DNA of 64,000 nucleotides from Sacculina carcini (lineage: Eukaryota; Arthropoda; Thecostraca; Sacculinidae), in assembly GCA_916048095.2 (NCBI GenBank), contig OU696578.1, positions 5,445,826 through 5,509,825 on the forward strand, written 5' to 3'. Numbering within the stretch: the stretch's first letter is position 1; each line of letters starts with the position of its first letter. The position numbers and the translations under genes were made by a program. A model generated the notes under the pieces. That model did no database searches. It was not told where the DNA came from and saw only the letters and a program-made list of their open reading frames with translations. Positions 52,679-63,689 of this stretch are shown here, one piece after another.

Positions 52679-53462
52679 CAGTGGACCCTCCAAATAGCGT
52701 ACATCCAAATAGTGGACTTCCAAATAGCGGAATACTTCCTTGGTCCCGGTCAAAGCCTATCAAATACATGTTAATCACACCTCCAAGTAGCGGAATTCAA
52801 ACCTCGGAATAGCTGATACCTCCAAATAGTGGAGTGTTCTATCGGTCCCCTCTCATATAGCACACCTCCAACTAGCGGAAAACTGTGTGATTTTTACATT
52901 TAGGATGAGTGGAATATATTGACTCCAGCTTGTTGACTGACAACAGTTGACTGTTGCAGGTTGATTGGTACGAACGAATGACTTATTTAATCCGGCTATA
53001 GTCATATACATATGCACAGGCTTATTATTAGGCATAGGCAAACTAGGCGGCCCCCTTAGGACCCATATTGGTGAGACTCTCGCATAGGATTCGTGCAGGA
53101 ATTTGACATTCCTGTAACATTGTCAATTCCAACTACGGTTGCATCGGATACTAGTTCAAAATTTTGAAACGGTTGAAAAGTTCTGATTTGTTCAAATTGA
53201 TGAAACGGGTCTCTTGCAAACTGCAGCATACCAAATCCATGCCGTCCAGAGAAACACGCCGCACAGCTGAATGATTTTCTGGGGTAATGAAAAATGTTGG
53301 TTGAAATATATGATAAAGATGCTAAATGGTAAATAATAAGGGAATAGTTTGTGTAAAATGATTGATAACTGATTGCTGCAGAGAACCCCTCCAAATAGCG
53401 GAAACCTCCAGATAGCGGATTCTTTTCGGTCCCAACGAGTCTGCTATTTGAAGGGCCGACTG
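52679..53462. mobile_element. pogo/Tigger-like MITE, 784 bp
   Basis: Ends CAGTGGACCCTCCAAATAGC and (reverse complement of the right end) CAGTCGGCCCTTCAAATAGC, flanked by TA (52677-52678 and 53463-53464). Many subterminal ctccaaatagcgga motifs sit near both ends. No transposase. A 112-codon minus frame at 53056-53394 is not recognised. Confidence 0.85.
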
Positions 53463-53464
53463 TA

Positions 53465-55664
53465 CTTGCGAATTAAGTGGCCGTCATGGTATATGAATAT
53501 TTTAATGAAGAAGTATCACGCTGACCTTTAGTGTTATGCTACATGGTTTGGCACTGCATAAGAAGTTTATACGTACATTGTATGAATATCGCGTAAAATT
53601 TATTCCTCTTATATATTTGCATGCTACATATATTATTTTGACGTTAGTAACATGGACTCGTTTAGTTTTATTTCAATCAACCATAAACATAAAACACATG
53701 CGCAAACAATATTTACAGACAATAGTATGCACACTGATACAACAGTGGACGCTCGCACGCTCGGAGGATCGGACGAATGTTTTACTGGACGGTGGTGTCG
53801 GTGAAACATTTGCTAGTCCTCTTCAAAATCTGTTGAACTCTAATAATCATTTGACTCTAAGGGGGACTTAAGTATGAAATGAGGGGCAATGCGTGATGTT
53901 GAGTATACTGTGGTTTAAGCTCGGGATGATTAATGTCGTCGGTGTCACCCAGTGCCAGACATCGCCCGATAAACTCCAATTTGGCAGCTTTGTCGGTTGT
54001 TAAGCGATTCCTTCTAGCAGAATGAACTAATGCATGTCTGCTGAAGGATCGCTTACCAGACGTGCTGTATGGATGCAGCTGCAGATGAGCGGATTCAGTG
54101 CATGAGAGCTGAATAGTGCTGCAGAAGCCGTTGTACTAGAAGCCATTATCCGGCGAGGTTTTGTTGATAGTAATCCGGATTAATTATTTAGCGAATCGTT
54201 TCGCTTTCGATTTAAACTCGGCCAGCTCAGTAACAATTTGAGGTGAAACTGCACCTTGTCGCTGAGTGGTAATCTTGTGAATTTCTTTCATCGCAAAAAT
54301 CTGAAAAACTGTGTGGATAAAGCAAACAATGAGATATCAGTGTTCCAGACTTGATTTAGGTAAACTAGAATATTAAAAATGCAGTGAAACAATAGTGGAA
54401 CCATAAACTTGGATTGTAGATACAATTTTTGAAAAACCCAAACAAAAATAATTGCGATAGGTACTTACTAATTTCTCTGGTGTAAGGTTAAGCTCGACAA
54501 TATCTAGCATCGAGCAAATATGCTGTCATGTGCATGCTTTTCACCAGAAAGAAGGACTGTTTTTTATACACACCTTTTCACTTTTTGAGAGTGCCGATTA
54601 GGGGAAACTTTGCTCCACAAAGGCATCCACGTCTTTGTAGAGTATCCACGTCTTTGTGGAGTATCCACATCTACGTCTTTGTCATGTATTTTAATTCAGG
54701 ATAGATGGGGAAAAGTGGCGGTTGGCAGACTATTTTTAAATGTTCATCTGACATTTGTTCAAATTCCACACAGTATACTAGCAGTACTGCAACGCTAGCA
54801 GCAGATATAACTATGTATTTGGCAGTGACAAACACTCTGCGTGGATCCTTTACAGCGGACTGTTTGATAGGGCAACCCGGGTCGGTGTTTTGTATGATTT
54901 TTGAGTGTTGTAAAGAATTGCGCCCAAAGGTTGTTGTCCATGAGGTTCAGTGGACAACTGCATGCCTCGGGCTAATTATATCTGACATTTATTTTCTAAA
55001 ATCTAATTTACATGTATAAATATGTAAAATTTCTGGTCAATCATATGTGGACAAAAATGGTATTTGAGTTATTGAAGATGTTACATACATAAAAATTATA
55101 CATTTACTCATTACTGAATTTAGTCATTACTAGAAATATCAGGTCAGTAGACCTAATTATTGTACTTAACAGAGCGATTTTCAGCTGGGAAGATTTGGCT
55201 GGAGCAGATGTGAAAGCTGCTGAACTATACCATTTCAACTTCAAAATGTGACTAATCAACTTCAAAATGAGAATAATAAACTTCAAAATGAGAATAGTCA
55301 ACTTCAAAATGAGACCGTTTTTTCCCTTTACTTACATTATGTTAATGAATTAAGAAAAATATATGTATTAACACATAAAAGCTAATAAATACAATTAGCA
55401 TGACAAACCTGTGTATTACTTTTGTACATTTAGCAATGAAATTGCAGTAATTTGAATTAGCTAATTTAGCTCCAGTAGAAAATCCTTAAGTGTTCAGTAT
55501 TAAGTATCTGGATTTAAAATTAAGCGCACTTATTAGCAAACGATTGTTTTGTATAGTATAGGAATATTCTATATGCTTCAAAAATTCATCCAAATAGTAA
55601 TAACTGCATAAGAATAAATCATATTATAAGAGTAAACAAAAGTATAAGAATAAATCACCCATAA
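53465..55664. other. Unassigned DNA
   Basis: No gene was recognised in 2.2 kb. 54622-54680 has three imperfect tandem copies of a ~20-bp unit (gtatccacgtctttgtgga). About 55247-55310 has four tandem (caacttcaaaatgagaat)-like units. Confidence 0.5.
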
Positions 55665-55897
55665 CCAGAGCCGTTGCGAGGAATTATGGGGCCCCCATTA
55701 TAAATATAGCACCAAATAATTAATCTATTTATTAGACATAATCACATAATACAAGCTCAGGTGAAAACATTTGGGCAAAAAGGTAAAGGCTATACATGAT
55801 AAATATGATAAATTATAATATACGTGAAGCAATTGGGGCCCCTCAACATTCGGGGCCCCCCGGTCGGGGGGTACGGGGGGTGGTTGCTACGGCTCTG
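55665..55897. mobile_element. hAT-like MITE, 233 bp
   Basis: Ends CAGAGCCGTTGCGAGG and (reverse complement of the right end) CAGAGCCGTAGCAACC, with perfect 8-bp TSD CCCATAAC (55657-55664 and 55898-55905). Internal G- and C-runs resemble those of the 19658-20010 MITE. Confidence 0.92.
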
Positions 55898-56365
55898 CCC
55901 ATAACACTTCAAGTATACGGATATTTGTTGACAAAACAATTATAACTTTAACTATATACTTAACTATGAGCATGTAACGTTGAAATTTCCTCTCTTTTGC
56001 GATCTAACTCCATGTTGAATGATATATGAAATGGAACAAATTAGGAATATGCGAGTTCAAATTATTTGCCATTGCATTGCATTGCCATTGCATTAAAAAA
56101 TTTAGACTTTGCAGTTGCAGCTCTGACTAATACTGCGATTGTTTTCTGTAAATCATTACGAGAGGCAAATTATGATACATTTTTTCATTTATTCAAAGAA
56201 ACAAATAACAAACACATATTTGTTTTTTTTGAAACAAACTTCAGTCTATCTATGTACACGGTGACAATAAAAGAACACATTTCTCATCTCCAGTACAGAC
56301 GAGAGATGTTGAACGTGTGCAATACAACGGGGGCTATTATGTGCGCTCACATCTCCTAAACCTTC

Positions 56366-57118
56366 CTAAATTGTTGCCTCCAATGCCGATAATCTTTGTT
56401 CTGCTTGCGAAGTGGCATCATATCTGCTATTCAAAATAGTTGGCAATTGGTCTGCTAGTTTTATTTTCACCTCGCTCTTCAATTGAGACCACACCATCTC
56501 GATGACATTCATCATCGGACTGTATGGAGCCAGACGTAACAGATGATGAGGTTTGTACTCGTCCTCGGCGAACACAGGCTCAATTTGATTGTGACATGGT
56601 GCATTGTCAACCACAAGCACCACGGGCCCACCAAAAGTCATTTTTGCTGCCTGGAGACATTGGCGCACAAACTCCTTCACATCGTTGATTTTGTGCGAAT
56701 CTCGGCGGATTTGATGATGTAGAAGTCCTTGATTGGCTATGCAACCGATAACATGTACGTTTGCTCCACGACTACCAGCTGCGACGGTCGTGCATCGTGA
56801 CCCGGTTCTTGATCGATCGTAATTGCGCGAAATAAACATATTGAAATTGGTTTCGTCCATATATATGACGGGAGCATGTTGGATTGCAGTTCCAACAATC
56901 TTCTTGCATGTTCTGCTTGTTTCTGCTTGTTGTGTATTGAGTTTGCCCTTTTAGGGTCTAACCGTCTTTGTTTGATTGTGAAAAGCATCTTTTCAAGCTG
57001 ACGGCGAACACACTCCTTGGAAACCTGTACGTTGAATTGCTGACGAAGTGTCTCCGTTATTTCTTTCAGCGTAATACGCGGGTTTTCCTCAACACACTCT
57101 TCCACACACTTTATGTGG
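56366..57118 (-). pseudogene. IS630/Tc1-superfamily DDE transposase, frameshifted and 5'-truncated
   Basis: The N-terminal half (from about 57105) reads CVEENPRITLKEITETLRQQ, VQVSKECVRRQLEKMLFTIK and QAEHARRLLE, a second HTH with linker. After a frameshift near 56870 the catalytic core follows: MDETNFNMF (first D), SRGANVHVIGCI, PVVLVVDNAPCHNQIE (second D) and LLRLAPYSPMMNVIEMVWSQ (final E), then a short C-terminus to the TAA at 56366. All three catalytic acids are present; only the frameshift and the missing first HTH kill it. It abuts a Ty3/gypsy relic at about 57105-57120. No terminal repeats were found. Confidence 0.8.
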
Positions 57119-58330
57119 TCCTTCGTGTCGCTTCATCATACCACATACTACACGCAGCCAGCGTGCACAAGGAAAGTGACCAAACCATTTGCCACACAAT
57201 GAGAACAGAGCACGTTTGGTCAACTCGCTTGGTAGAGCGGGCAACACGCCGTCTCTCATCCACTGGATACCACATGGGATTTCTTCAACATGAATTCCTA
57301 ACACTCGTGATCCACTGAGGTCAGTAGGTTCTCTTGTATGTAGGCAAAATTTGAGCAAATTCTCAATGACTTCCATGACTGACACTTTCGATGTATCAAC
57401 AATAATGCCATCCACATAATGATCGACCGCGTCATAAAGTTTTCCACTTTCTGCAAATACTCTATCTAATATTACAGTCATAACCTTTGGTCCGATATTT
57501 AAATCGAACCCGAATCATGTCATAACGAATCTTTTTCCCTGGTGTTCTACAATCTGGAAAAGATATAGCTCTTCCTCAACAAATACTTGTAAATAAACTC
57601 GCTTCAAGTCGACCATTGACACGTTTGCTCCCAACAAACGCCACACACGTAATGTCTCTTCACATACAGCCGTGTCAAGCCCAGGTGCGCTCACAATATA
57701 ATCATTAAGTCTCCTATAATCCAACACAGACCTCACTTTGTTTTTCAACTCTTGCCCAACGGCAAACAATGGTATCACTGCCCCCACCGGCGTGGACCGT
57801 GTTTATGCTCCTCGTAAGGCATCACAATTCCTTCGTCTATCCAGGATTGAATTTCGACATTGAGCGCTTCTTTGTCTTCATCCTTGACTCGATAATTATG
57901 ATCCGCAAGCTTGAGCATTGGCGCTTCATTTTTCCATTTACACCTAACGATCCACTTTGTACCGTCAAACCTAGCTGCAAATTTTGGTCATTCACTGATA
58001 TTTGACTCCGCATGTCATCCACCACGTTGTAACAAGTAGGATTTTTGAGATTTTCAGTTAAAGATGCTTCCGCGTACATCACGCTACCGTTTTCATTACC
58101 CAATTTGACGGATCCATACGTGCCTACATTCATTCCACCTGCTAATTTAATGGCGTCCATGCCAATAATAACATCATACGACGAACACTGGTCATCATCA
58201 ATCCACATGTTTAATGATGTTAGTACCACAGAACCGTCCACCGCCCTCAACTCGGAACACTTGGCGTAATTCTGCAGACTCATCTCTTTGCCATTCATTA
58301 TTCTCAGTCTCTAATATCCACGATATTTAA
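57119..58330 (-). pseudogene. Ty3/gypsy relic: protease and reverse transcriptase
   Basis: From the right on minus: a protease C-terminal part with SSYDVIIGMDAIKLAGG, then a linker, then RT at 57787 reading VIPLFAVGQELKNKV, RSVLDYRRLNDYI, GANVSMVDLKRVYLQVFVEE and VEHQGKRFVMT. A frameshift and deletion follow near 57490-57515 and remove the GFG region, then VILDRVFAES and VDHYVDGIIVDTS, where the catalytic YVDD has become YVDG. SGSRVLGIHVEEIPCG and WFGHFPCARWLRVVCG follow. The catalytic Asp change and the gaps show it is dead. RNase H and integrase are missing beyond the transposase relic. Confidence 0.85.
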
Positions 58331-58426
58331 TCAAACCACTAGTCAGCGAACGGTTTAACACAATTGAATAAATACACGCCGTATCAACCAGAGCTGTAAT
58401 ATGTTTGGATTACCAATGCATCTCAA

Positions 58427-59480
58427 TCACTGGTCCTGCTCGTTTTTCGGGGGAACGGCTGGAGATGACACTGAACATGACACCGTCCCCCCTTGGGCGT
58501 TTCCCGAAAATGTGCAGTTTCGTGAGATGTGGCCGCTACGACCACAAGAGTAGCAGGTCAACTCACGCCGGTCTTCTGACTTTGTCTTCTGGCGACAGAA
58601 GCGAGCAATATGTCCAATCTTGCCGCAATTAAAGCACCGCTTTCCACTAGCACGGACCACAAAGGCATTTTCGACAATGCGAGGTTCAGTGCGCACTCCA
58701 GCCGATACCTGTTTGGCATAATTGGGCAATACATCAAGCTGCAAGTCTTTTCCATGCAGCGCTCTCACTGAATCCTGCACGTGCACAGGCGGATCCGACA
58801 GAAACTGACACGCAACAAAACGATCACCACCATCATCACCTACAATGCAAGTAGCCAGCCGACGCAGATCAGTCAAATAGTCGTCCAGTGATTCGTCTTC
58901 TGTCAGAAAACGTGCTGTGAACCGAGCATAAGAGGCGCACTCTGTGAGTCCAAACGACTGGCGAAGTGCGTTCACTACAACAGCCTCCTTATGCTTGTCT
59001 TCATTGTCAACTTGTTGATAGTAATGACACGCACTACCTTCAAGAAATAGCGGAATCAAACCGCCAATATCAGAAACTCCTTTCAAATTTGTGGACTCCG
59101 TGGTGGAATGGTTAGCACACCCTCCTCACAAGCGGGAAGTCCGTGGTTCGAAACCCGGTGGAGCAGAATTTCATTGGGCGGATTCTATAATCCTACAGCC
59201 CCTGTCCACCCAGTAGAAAATGATGGTACCAGATATCAGTCATGAGTTGTGACATGCATTCTGGGGAGGTGGCCCTCTCTAATACGTCTTACGTCCTTGT
59301 GGCGCCATAGCGTGGAGAGGGTCGGTTCTGCGGTGGCAGCGAGCTGCACGGGGCACGCCTGTATTTTCATAAGCTTCGGCTTCTTCCCGTGCAGCAGGTG
59401 CCACTTAGGCATTTAACCTTAAATGCGCCGCAAGCGTCAATTTTTCCAGTCATGTATCCAACTCTCCACTTCCGTCAAAT
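58427..59480 (-). pseudogene. Gag of the Ty3/gypsy relic, split by a SINE
   Basis: 58427-59090 encodes KGVSDIGGLIPLFLEGSAC, YYQQVDNEDK, LTECASYARFTARFL and DESLDDYLTDLRRLATCIVG, then two CCHC knuckles (CFNCGKIGHIARFC, CYSCGRSGHISRNC), and stops at 58427 before the protease. Beyond the SINE, about 59425-59480 reads VESWIHDWKKLTLAAHL after allowing one base, which fits directly upstream of KGVSDIGG. So the SINE landed in gag codons, and gag is complete at least to there. RNA-binding structural protein by family knowledge. Confidence 0.78.
59091..59420 (+). repeat. tRNA-derived SINE, copy 1 (full-length head)
   Basis: The 5' part looks like a tRNA: A box TGGTGGAATGG (59101-59111) and perfect B box GGTTCGAAACC (59145-59155), 33 nt apart, with an anticodon loop CTCACAA that would put CAC (valine type) at the anticodon. 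The acceptor stem pairs poorly, so it is not a functional tRNA. A non-tRNA body of about 250 bp follows and matches copy 2 at 27564-27857. AAAT flanks both sides (59086-59089 region and 59421-59424), a likely short TSD. Transcription would be by RNA polymerase III from the internal boxes (inference). Confidence 0.85.
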
Positions 59481-59869
59481 TTTCCAACAATATAAATCAA
59501 CCTGAGGCCTTCCACTTCCGTAGCCGAAATAGCTTGTCGGTTGATTATATAAACATTGTTACAAGAAACAATAAACAAGGTTTAACAGTACAAATTACAA
59601 CTCCACTTCACAGTCATCACGTTTTACCAAAACAACTAATTCCGGTCTCTCAGATTATTTGCTATTGCGTTGCCATGACAACGCAATACTATTTACCATT
59701 ACGCTAATAAGAAATATTGAATTGGCACACGCATAATACTAAATTATATACACTGACATATATACAAGACAATAAGTACATAACAAATATTAGTTGTTGC
59801 TGGCTAATTAATTGTTCACTCAGCAAACAGTATTCAGCAGTTAATTTCCTGCTTTAGGCATTACGTAAT
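59481..59869. other. Unassigned DNA
   Basis: Probably the remaining 5' part of the gypsy relic and flank. No LTR or gene was recognised. Confidence 0.4.
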
Positions 59870-60327
59870 ATTCTCTGACATGTTGGTAATTTGTCTTCCG
59901 GTGTACATAGCTCGCCAGAGGCTCTACGCAGTAGTTGATCTCTTATCATATATTTGCCTGGGGATTATTTGATACGTCCCCAGAGGCTACTCGAGTCTGC
60001 TGTAGTACTGTTGTTGTTCACTTGGCCGCGGTTCGAAACTCGTCTGAGGTTGTGAGCTGTTTGGAACTGTTCATCTGTTTGAGGCTGAGCATAGTCAGGC
60101 TGATTCTTCACGTAGCAGTGTACTTGTTGTGCATAATGAGCTTGTGCAGGCTGATATCCCTGCAGGGGATACACGTAGTAGCTGAACTGCTGGTAGCCAG
60201 CTTGTGGCGGTTCATATCCCGCCAGAGACTGTGAGTTGTAGTAATACTATTCCTTTGCATGACACGGAACATAGCCTGTTTATCACTGTTGAAATTTGTT
60301 AAATTGCTGTTGGACGCTGGGTTGAAG
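59870..60327 (-). pseudogene. Tyr/Gln/Pro-rich repetitive protein, decayed segment 1
   Basis: The minus-strand frame at 60240-59965 reads YYNSQSLAGYEPPQAGYQQF, SYYVYPLQGYQPAQAHYAQQ, VKNQPDYAQPQTDEQFQ and ends at a stop. Upstream FNKFQQ and GYVPCHAKE are followed by stops. The repeated theme is Y-V-x-P-L-x-G-Y-x-P-P-Q-A-x-Y-x-Q-Q. The same theme recurs at 61262-61960 and 63690-64000, and a mariner separates this piece from the next. I do not recognise the protein; composition suggests a structural or secreted repeat protein. Confidence 0.5.
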
Positions 60328-60329
60328 TA

Positions 60330-61259
60330 CGAGGTACGTTCAATAAGTAATGAGAAAACCTCAACATAAATATTATTTATTTTCATAAGCTTACAAAACT
60401 CTGTCTGCTTCAAAATAATGGCCTCTCACATCTACACACTTTTGCATGCGTCTCTACCATTCCTGGAAGACCCCCTCAAAGTCCTTGTTCTCAAGTCCCT
60501 TCCGGTAACTTTCCGGTGCATCTTTCAGCTCCTCTGTTGACTGAAATCTAGCTCCCCTGAAACTGTCTTTCATACGTGTGAACATGAAGAAGTCGCAAGG
60601 AGCTAGGTCAGGGTTGTAGGGTGGGTGTTGTATCACTTTCATTCCCCTGTCGGCCATCCAAGTGGTCACCAGGGTTGACTTGTGGCATGGGGCATTGTCC
60701 TTTTGGAACCACCACTGACCTCTCCTCCACTGCTGAGGCCTCTTATTCCTCATCTTCTCCTTGAGCCTTTTCACAACAGTAAGCTAGTATTCCTTATTGC
60801 CAGACTGACATTGAGTAACCCATTAAATGTGACTGAGTCCCTGGAAGTCAAAGAAAGAAATGACCATGACCTTCCTTGTGACTTGCTCATCTCTGCCTTT
60901 TTAGGCCTGTTAAACCACCGCTAGAAACTTGCTTGGCTCAACCTTTCATCCCCATCCTTTCACCCCCTTCAAACAATCCATAAGCTTCTTGTTTTGCTTT
61001 CTTAAGTTTAACACATAATTATTATGGCGCAACGTTGTTTCATTTTTCCTTGCATCGTGACGCGTGCTCGGAGATCGGCGAACCGGATCAGATTGGCTTC
61101 ACCACGATCACCACAGCGCTCAGACCAGCTAACATAGGAAGTTGCTAGTTAGTAATTTTGTAGAGTATATGCATGCGTACTTCTCCATTTAAAATGATTT
61201 TGATCATAACAAATTGAATGTCTCCTGACATTTTCTCATTACTTATTGAACGTTCCTCG
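60330..61259 (-). mobile_element. Mariner element, internally decayed, 930 bp
   Basis: The left end CGAGGTACGTTCAATAAGTA and the reverse-complemented right end CGAGGAACGTTCAATAAGTA form terminal inverted repeats of at least 25 bp with one mismatch, flanked by TA (60328-60329, 61260-61261). The repeats are those of the mariner lineage whose ends read GTTCAAxAAGTAATG. The transposase C-terminal half is present on minus; the N-terminal half is damaged or deleted. Confidence 0.92.
60454..60774 (-). pseudogene. Mariner transposase, C-terminal half
   Basis: 106 codons including WWFQKDNAPCHKS (second catalytic D, in DNAPCH), HPPYNPDLAPCDFFMFTRMK (third catalytic D, in LAPCDFF, the mariner D34D signature) and FRGARFQSTEELKDAPES. 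The stretch upstream toward 61259 has lost the HTH and the first catalytic D. It could not act alone; the terminal repeats might still be usable in trans. Confidence 0.85.
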
Positions 61260-61261
61260 TA

Positions 61262-61960
61262 GTCTATAGCTAGGAACACGTTGTTGTACGTAGTTCACCT
61301 GTTTTGTGTCTTACGTTTTTGGCGAAACATGTCCCGCCAGAGACTCGACCTTGTACTTGAGTTGTACATATTTTTGATACTTTTTAATTTACTGTTTAGG
61401 CCCTACAAGATGGTTCTCTGGGTCAATATCATTTTCCTGTGGCGGTCGGAAATTCGCCAGAAGTTGTGATTAGTTGTACAACTGTTGTTCACTTGCCTCT
61501 TGCAGAGCGCAGCTTGTCATTGACTAATCAAAGGGGTTCAGCTGTGGCTGGTCGTTGTTTGGAAGGATTTCATCACTATACTGGCTGCTGTACGCAGTTT
61601 ACCAGGTCTTGGTCGTTTGTCTGTCTACATATCCCACCAGAGGCTCGACTTGGTAGATGGTTTGTTGTTGTACGTTGGCACGTCGTGGAGCGTTTATCTC
61701 TAGGGAATATACGTATCAGTGGAACTGCTGTTCTTAACGTGCCTATGGCGGAGCATGACCATTGAGAGACTGCACGTAATAATCTGTTGGTAATTTGCCT
61801 TTGGCAAATGCTGACTTGTCAGATGCTATAGGTAGTAGTACAACGTTTATTGGTAACTTGCCATTGACAGGTATTAATCTACCATTAGCTCGGAGTTGCA
61901 TAATATTTCATGGCGAATATTGGCGTTGACAGATGCAGAACAACTTGTGAAACAACAAAG
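61262..61960 (-). pseudogene. Tyr/Gln/Pro-rich repetitive protein, decayed segment 2
   Basis: The minus strand shows several degenerate units, for example YYVQSLNGHAPP then ARYEQQFH, YVYSLEINAPRRANVQQQTI, YQVEPLVGYVDRQTTKTW, QYSDEILPNNDQPQLNPF and YKVESLAGHVSPKT, with stops between. The theme and order (YVQxL...PP.A.YEQQF...YVYxLE...YQVEPL.GY) match segment 3 at 63690-64000. Several tandem units of a few dozen codons must have existed. Confidence 0.5.
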
Positions 61961-62479
61961 CTGTCACTTCAGTCCAATCTACAACACAATTGATTCTATA
62001 TGAATCCACAATACAATTCAACAATACATAATATACATTTATAAGAAAGGAAGTATAAAACAGGGAAAACATAACTAACTTGAGCAGAAAAATATAGGTG
62101 TTAATTACGCGGATGGACCAAGCGATGTGGTGTGAGACTTGAGGATATTACTCTCTTGGTGCGCCTACGCGTCCTGTACTCGTCCTTCCCTCGTTCATTC
62201 AAACCAAATACGAGGATCATGTGTTACATTTTTTGGAACTTTGTCCCTTCATTAGGAAAATATATTAAGACATATATTCGCACACTCGCAAAAATATATG
62301 GTATACGAGGTATACTATATATGTTTTCCTGTATAGTCGTAGGTAGAACATATATATTCTTTAGTTTTTCACATGAATCATCTCATTCTTTGGGAACTAG
62401 GCTTGTCTTGGGTGTGCATACATCAACGGTCAAGGAACCCTGCCTTAGGGTAAAATTTTGAAGATCTAGGTGCAGATAT
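61961..62479. other. Unassigned AT-rich DNA
   Basis: No supported feature. A 109-codon plus frame (62132-62461) has no recognisable motif. Confidence 0.4.
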
Positions 62480-63470
62480 ATGGAATTCGATAAGGCTGTG
62501 GGCAGATAGGAGGGATTTTTGGTGTGGGTGAGAATGTCAGGGAAAATGGGTTTTGAAGGAGTAGGGGTGGAAATAATGAGATCGGGCGGTTATCGGAAGT
62601 ATGAGTAGGACATGAATTTAAGATGACTATATCTCACGAGTCGAACATGGAAAGCAAATCACGGATAGACGTTTGAGACTTATGACGATTAACACAGATG
62701 TTGAAGTCGCCTATAAGTATGAAGTTGTCAGAAAAAAATTCTCTTCGTGTTGATATACCAGTTTTATACCAAGGGCGGGTAGTGCTGGGAGTGGCCAAGT
62801 TGAAAAGGAGGCTGCGATGTCTACAATCGTGTTTGGGTTGCGAAATAAACTAAAAAGATATGTTTACCAACATGAAAATAGTAGAGGATGAGCAGCATAC
62901 TAAAATCATGATGATGGAGTGAACAAATCATGATGATGGAGTGTTGGAGTTAATTTAGACGTTTGGTGGTTGAAGGGGTAGAGTGAATTGAGGGTAGTCA
63001 TGCAGGGAACATGGGGAAAGAGGAAACCAGGGGTTAGGAGTCGCAATGGTTCGTCGTTGGATCAAATTCTTGACGGTAAGGACGGAGTGACACTCAGGCG
63101 AAAATGATTAATGGCCGGCGGGGCGATCATGCTTTGGATAATTGGCGCAGTGTTTTTGTCTTGTTCGGTCATTTGGAAAAATGGTGTGCCCCAGCACATT
63201 GTCGTTATATAGGGGCATTGGGGGGGTGCAGCTGTTTTTCTTATGGCCGAGGCCACTGCAGTGGGAGCAGTGCGCATCCCAGAATCGATTTTAGACAACG
63301 CAGCTGCACGCCATCCTCAGCTCAGCGAAGTCGACCTGCATTGCTATGGTGAGGAGAGGGCATTGTGTTTTGTGGTAATATTATTGAACCACATTCCAGC
63401 AAAGGAGATCAGATGCAAAGGAGAGCAGCAAAGGAGAGAGATGATGGACATTTCAGTATTGACGATGCCA
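62480..63470 (-). pseudogene. LINE 5' fragment: ORF1 zinc knuckles and ORF2 endonuclease start
   Basis: On minus, about 63470-63060 gives degenerate ORF1: HKTQCPLLTIAMQVDF aligned to the HAVLSVTPSARAA region of LINE B, NRFWDAHCSHCSGLGHKKNSC (first knuckle), then KHCANYPKHDRPAGH and SPECHSVLTVKNLIQRRTI in place of the third knuckle and SFVSVRESIRLRTA. From about 62770, ORF2 gives FILIGDFNICVNRH (endonuclease GDFN). Position and order match LINEs A and B, but divergence is large and stops are many. RT is absent. Confidence 0.6.
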
Positions 63471-63474
63471 CTGA

Positions 63475-63685
63475 AGTGATCTTCGACTTGGTTGCAGCCT
63501 CCGATAGTGTTTTCCACGTTCAAGTGTGATGTACGCTCGCTCTTTTGCTTCGAGCAAAAGATACACTGCCATGCTGCTGCACTCCTTCCACTCTTTCTGT
63601 GTCGCTGCATTTCGCTGACCACACTGTCAATGAGTTCTTCGTCGTCGCTCGTACACTTCGTGGATAGAGTTTGTGTGGGGGACTA
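63475..63685 (-). pseudogene. Unrecognised coding-like stretch with a Cys pair
   Basis: Minus-strand frame reading DDEELIDSVVSEMQRHRK, SGRSAAAWQCIFCSKQKSER and TSHLNVENTIGG. The C-x2-C followed by a His recalls a zinc finger but the second His is missing. It could be the far N-terminal part of the adjacent LINE ORF1 or a host fragment. No function can be assigned. Confidence 0.25.
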
Positions 63686-63689
63686 AACC

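Noticed and set aside
59091..59170. Functional tRNA-Val(CAC) gene
   Set aside because: A and B boxes and loop fit, but the acceptor stem pairs at only about four positions and a repeat body follows that is shared with another locus; it is a SINE head.
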